Positions 5,613 to 7,284 of a stretch of DNA of 7,284 bases are shown here, piece after piece. The position numbers and the translations under genes were made by a program. Source of the stretch: Methanomicrobiales archaeon (GTDB lineage: Archaea > Halobacteriota > Syntropharchaeia > Alkanophagales > Methanospirareceae); contig QEXZ01000082.1 in NCBI GenBank assembly GCA_003160755.1, positions 1 to 7,284 of the forward strand, written 5' to 3'. Numbering within the stretch: the stretch's first letter is position 1; each line of letters opens with the position of its first letter. A model generated the notes under the pieces. It searched no databases. It had not been told where the DNA came from and worked only from the letters and a program-made list of their open reading frames with translations.

Positions 5613-6419
5613 ATGGAACGACTATCAACGGGAATAGATGAACTTGATGCCTTAATTCAAGGATATCCCAAAGGGAAGAGCTTTCTCGTATCCGGCGATG
5701 CAGGAACAGGAAAGACGATATTAGCGTTACATTTTTTGAACGCCTGCTGCAAAGATGGTCTGAGATGCATCTACATAGCGATGGAGGAAACTCCAGAAGA
5801 CTTAAAAGCTCAGGCAAAGAGTTTTGGGTGGGATTTGGCCGAGTATGAAGAGAAAGGGTTATTACAGATAATAGGGGTTTTAGAGCAGAGAGCGGAAAAG
5901 GCAGAGGCTGAGGCTGATGCTAGAATGCCAGCAGAGATGCGAATAGAAAAGTCGTATCAAAATCTTATGGATATACTTTCTGATATTCGCGAGAAAGGCG
6001 GGTTGCCTTTTCTTTCAACAGGGGGCGTCGGCATCGGCATCCACGAGGAAGAAAACGATGTAGCAGATGTTATCATTATGGATAATGTCGGTGCGTTTGT
6101 AATTGGAATCCCCATGCCGAAATTAAGGGAACAGTTAGATTCACTTGTATTTAAATTGGACGGACTGAAATGCACGTCACTCGTCATCTGTGATGAAACA
6201 GTAGCGAAACTGACTGACAACGTCATGATGTATTCGGTTTATGGTGCAATTAAATTAATGAAACGAGACAACCCTTATGTTGATACGAGAGAAAGGGTGA
6301 TGGACATCGTTAAAATACGAAATACCAAAATCCCCCTTGATTACATGCTGTTTGATATCACGGATAAAGGCATTGTGCTACTCCCAAAATCTGAAACCCA
6401 AGCCCAAGCCCAGAAGTAA
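5613..6419 (+). CDS. single-domain KaiC-like RecA-fold ATPase
   Basis: A 268-aa protein counted from ATG 5613. It begins with the KaiC-family lead LSTGIDELDALIQGYPKG (4-21), then Walker A GDAGTGKT (28-35), the paired catalytic glutamates in YIAMEETPED (E58/E59, as in KaiC CI) and Walker B DVIIMDNV (152-159, D157). KIRNTKIP (234-241) matches the region after the last core strand of KaiC. Bacterial clock KaiC has two such domains; archaeal single-domain relatives are common and often lie near two-component genes, with roles in signalling that are mostly unproven. Between the first strands and Walker B there is a charged, partly coiled segment (about 91-150: EQRAEKAEAEADARM, then a glycine-rich GGVGIGIHEEEND) that seems long for the family. 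No KaiA or KaiB is encoded in the unit. It has its own promoter but is co-oriented with the sensor genes, so a role downstream of the receivers is plausible but inferred. Confidence 0.9.
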   Translation: MERLSTGIDELDALIQGYPKGKSFLVSGDAGTGKTILALHFLNACCKDGLRCIYIAMEETPEDLKAQAKSFGWDLAEYEEKGLLQIIGVLEQRAEKAEAEADARMPAEMRIEKSYQNLMDILSDIREKGGLPFLSTGGVGIGIHEEENDVADVIIMDNVGAFVIGIPMPKLREQLDSLVFKLDGLKCTSLVICDETVAKLTDNVMMYSVYGAIKLMKRDNPYVDTRERVMDIVKIRNTKIPLDYMLFDITDKGIVLLPKSETQAQAQK

Positions 6420-6448
6420 GGTAATAAACCACGAGATTTCACAACACT

Positions 6449-6471
6449 TTTTCTTTTTAGAAAAAAGAAAA
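6449..6471 (+). terminator. T-rich 10-bp hairpin after the KaiC-like gene
   Basis: TTTTCTTTTT (6449-6458) pairs perfectly with AAAAAGAAAA (6462-6471) around an AGA loop, 29 bp after the stop. It is made almost only of A-T pairs, so it is weak as a stem. The T-rich tract itself fits archaeal termination on the + strand. Confidence 0.5.
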
Positions 6472-6518
6472 CCTGTGCTAAAAGAAAAACAAAGACGTAG
6501 ATTTATTTTAGTCTAACC

Positions 6519-6602
6519 GTGTTGATTCTTAGCATTTGTGTTAATTAAGCCCTTTCAATGCTTGCGGGAATGTGGGCAGAGCCCACGAGTGTTAATCTGT
6601 GT
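6519..6602. repeat. cluster of degenerate GTGTTAATY repeats with an AATCTGTGT copy
   Basis: GTGTTGATT (6519-6527), GTGTTAATT (6538-6546) and GTGTTAATC (6589-6597) are related 9-mers. The last one runs into TTAATCTGTGT (6592-6602), a partial copy of the dispersed repeat at 945 and 3851. The cluster lies upstream of the hps promoter. It looks like decayed copies of a short intergenic repeat family. Confidence 0.45.
6572..6586. other. 6-bp perfect GC-rich hairpin GTGGGC-AGA-GCCCAC
   Basis: GTGGGC (6572-6577) and GCCCAC (6581-6586) flank a 3-nt AGA loop. GAGCCCACGA (6579-6588) is also the reverse complement of TCGTGGGCTC (930-939) in the other large spacer, and both lie just before an ATCTGTGT copy. 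This links the two spacers as related repeats. A palindromic operator is possible. Confidence 0.5.
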
Positions 6603-6603
6603 C

Positions 6604-6638
6604 TATAATTTATTTTCACAAAAAGCCTAATAGTGAGC
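6604..6638 (+). promoter_or_regulatory. probable promoter of hps-rraA
   Basis: TATAATTTATTTT (6604-6616) is a good archaeal TATA-like box, centred about 25 bp before 6633. No ribosome site is seen before ATG 6639 or GTG 6633, which suggests a leader of zero to a few bases. The dispersed-repeat copy TTAATCTGTGT (6592-6602) abuts the box on its upstream side. Confidence 0.5.
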
Positions 6639-7284
6639 ATGGAGGAAAAGAACGAGCGGAAAATACTGCAAGTCGCCCTTGACGTGCTCGAATTGAAAAG
6701 GGCGATAGAAATAGGGAAAGAGAGTGTGGAAGGCGGCGCTGACTGGTTAGAGGTGGGAACACCGCTGATAAAAAGTGAAGGAATGAATGCAATAAGGGCA
6801 TTGAAAGATGTTTTTCCCGAAGTGAATATCGTTGCAGACATGAAAACGATGGACACGGGTGCGATAGAAATGGAGATGGCAGCGAAATCCGGCGCTTCGG
6901 TGGTCTCTATACTTGCGGTTGCCGATAACGCCGTGATAGAAGAGGCGGTAAAATCCGCTCGTAAATACGGTGTGGCCGTTATGGCAGATATAATGAACAC
7001 CGAAGACCCGGTGAGGAGAGCGAAGGAGCTGGAAGAGCTGGGTGTGGATTACGTCTGTGTGCACGTGGGAATAGACCAGCAAATGCGGGGAATGGATGCG
7101 TTAAGTCTTTTGGAAAACGTATCGGCTGCGATAAGCACACCATTAGCAGTAGCGGGTGGTGTAGATGCGGAAATGGCATCAGAAGCGGTGAATCTGGGTG
7201 CCGACGTCATTATTGTGGGCGGGAACATAACGAGGTCTGCAAAGGTGCGTGACTCAACGATAAAGATAAGAGAAAGCATGGATT
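6639..7284 (+). CDS. hps: 3-hexulose-6-phosphate synthase, N-terminal part of an HPS-RraA fusion (right-edge partial; continues at base 122)
   Basis: The frame opens at ATG 6639 and runs off the window without a stop. It is in register with the frame at base 1 (7164 corresponds to base 1). The 215 codons visible form an OMP-decarboxylase-superfamily barrel: QVALDV (11-16), the catalytic DMKTMD (67-72, the DxKxxD signature), VHVGID (141-146) and the phosphate-binding AGGV (172-175). HPS interconverts D-arabino-hex-3-ulose 6-phosphate with ribulose 5-phosphate plus formaldehyde. In archaea lacking a classical pentose phosphate pathway it is thought to supply ribulose 5-phosphate, with a partner isomerase (PHI) that is not encoded here. 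It is presumably cytoplasmic. ATG 6639 has no Shine-Dalgarno; a TATA-like box at 6604-6616 would place transcription start near 6633, so a leaderless or nearly leaderless message is likely. An in-frame GTG at 6633 (two codons earlier) is an alternative start. The gene has its own promoter and lies 219 bp after the KaiC-like gene. Confidence 0.9.
   Translation, partial: MEEKNERKILQVALDVLELKRAIEIGKESVEGGADWLEVGTPLIKSEGMNAIRALKDVFPEVNIVADMKTMDTGAIEMEMAAKSGASVVSILAVADNAVIEEAVKSARKYGVAVMADIMNTEDPVRRAKELEELGVDYVCVHVGIDQQMRGMDALSLLENVSAAISTPLAVAGGVDAEMASEAVNLGADVIIVGGNITRSAKVRDSTIKIRESMD
7164..7284. repeat. terminal direct repeat, right copy (identical to 1-121)
   Basis: Second copy of the 121-base terminal overlap. 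It begins at GAT, codon 176 of the hps-rraA frame, exactly in the phase of base 1, and ends one base into codon 216 (TGG), which base 122 onward completes. This in-frame continuity into a known fusion architecture argues against a random join. Confidence 0.95.

Noticed and set aside
6545..7000. 151-codon minus-strand frame
   Set aside because: It is antisense to hps, and its Ser/Ala/Ile/Thr-rich composition is what reverse translation of that gene yields.

Overview
The window is 7284 bases, but its first and last 121 bases are identical (1-121 = 7164-7284). Joining them gives a 7163-bp closed unit in which one gene that looks cut at both window edges becomes a single intact 439-codon frame: an N-terminal 3-hexulose-6-phosphate synthase fused to a C-terminal RraA-like domain. 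The sequence is therefore best read as a circular, or tandemly repeated, 7163-bp molecule. An overlap of exactly 121 bases is also what a k-mer assembler leaves at the ends of a circular path, so circularity is inferred and not proven.

The host is most likely a methanogen-related euryarchaeon, possibly a Methanomicrobia/ANME-type lineage. The support is the HPS-RraA fusion, a response regulator ending in a domain that resembles 'methanogen output domain 1', a single-domain KaiC-like ATPase, and TATA-like boxes about 25 bp ahead of starts, some without a Shine-Dalgarno. The lineage call is an inference from gene content and was not made by database search.

Layout, all genes on the + strand: (1) 6639-7163 joined to 1-795, hps-rraA fusion; (2) 796-1209, a 414-bp non-coding region with a short tandem repeat, a hairpin and an intergenic repeat; (3) 1210-2262, an exported family-1 solute-binding protein, overlapping by 4 bp (ATGA) with (4) 2259-3713, a two-TM HAMP histidine kinase; (5) 3714-3870, a spacer bounded by a 14-bp inverted repeat and carrying a promoter; (6) 3871-4233, a stand-alone receiver, followed after 4 nt by (7) 4238-5545, a REC-PAS-cysteine-containing output protein; (8) 5613-6419, a KaiC-like ATPase with its own AT-rich promoter; (9) 6420-6638, a spacer with a T-rich hairpin, a second hairpin, degenerate repeats and the hps promoter.

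Genes 3-8 read as one signalling cassette. An extracytoplasmic binding protein probably presents a ligand to the co-translated kinase. The kinase would phosphorylate one or both receivers, and the signal would end in a protein with a PAS domain and a cysteine-rich domain rather than a recognisable DNA-binding domain, with a KaiC-like ATPase next door. No transporter permease or ATPase accompanies the binding protein. No replication, partition, integrase or transposase gene is present, which is the main puzzle if the unit is a real free circle.
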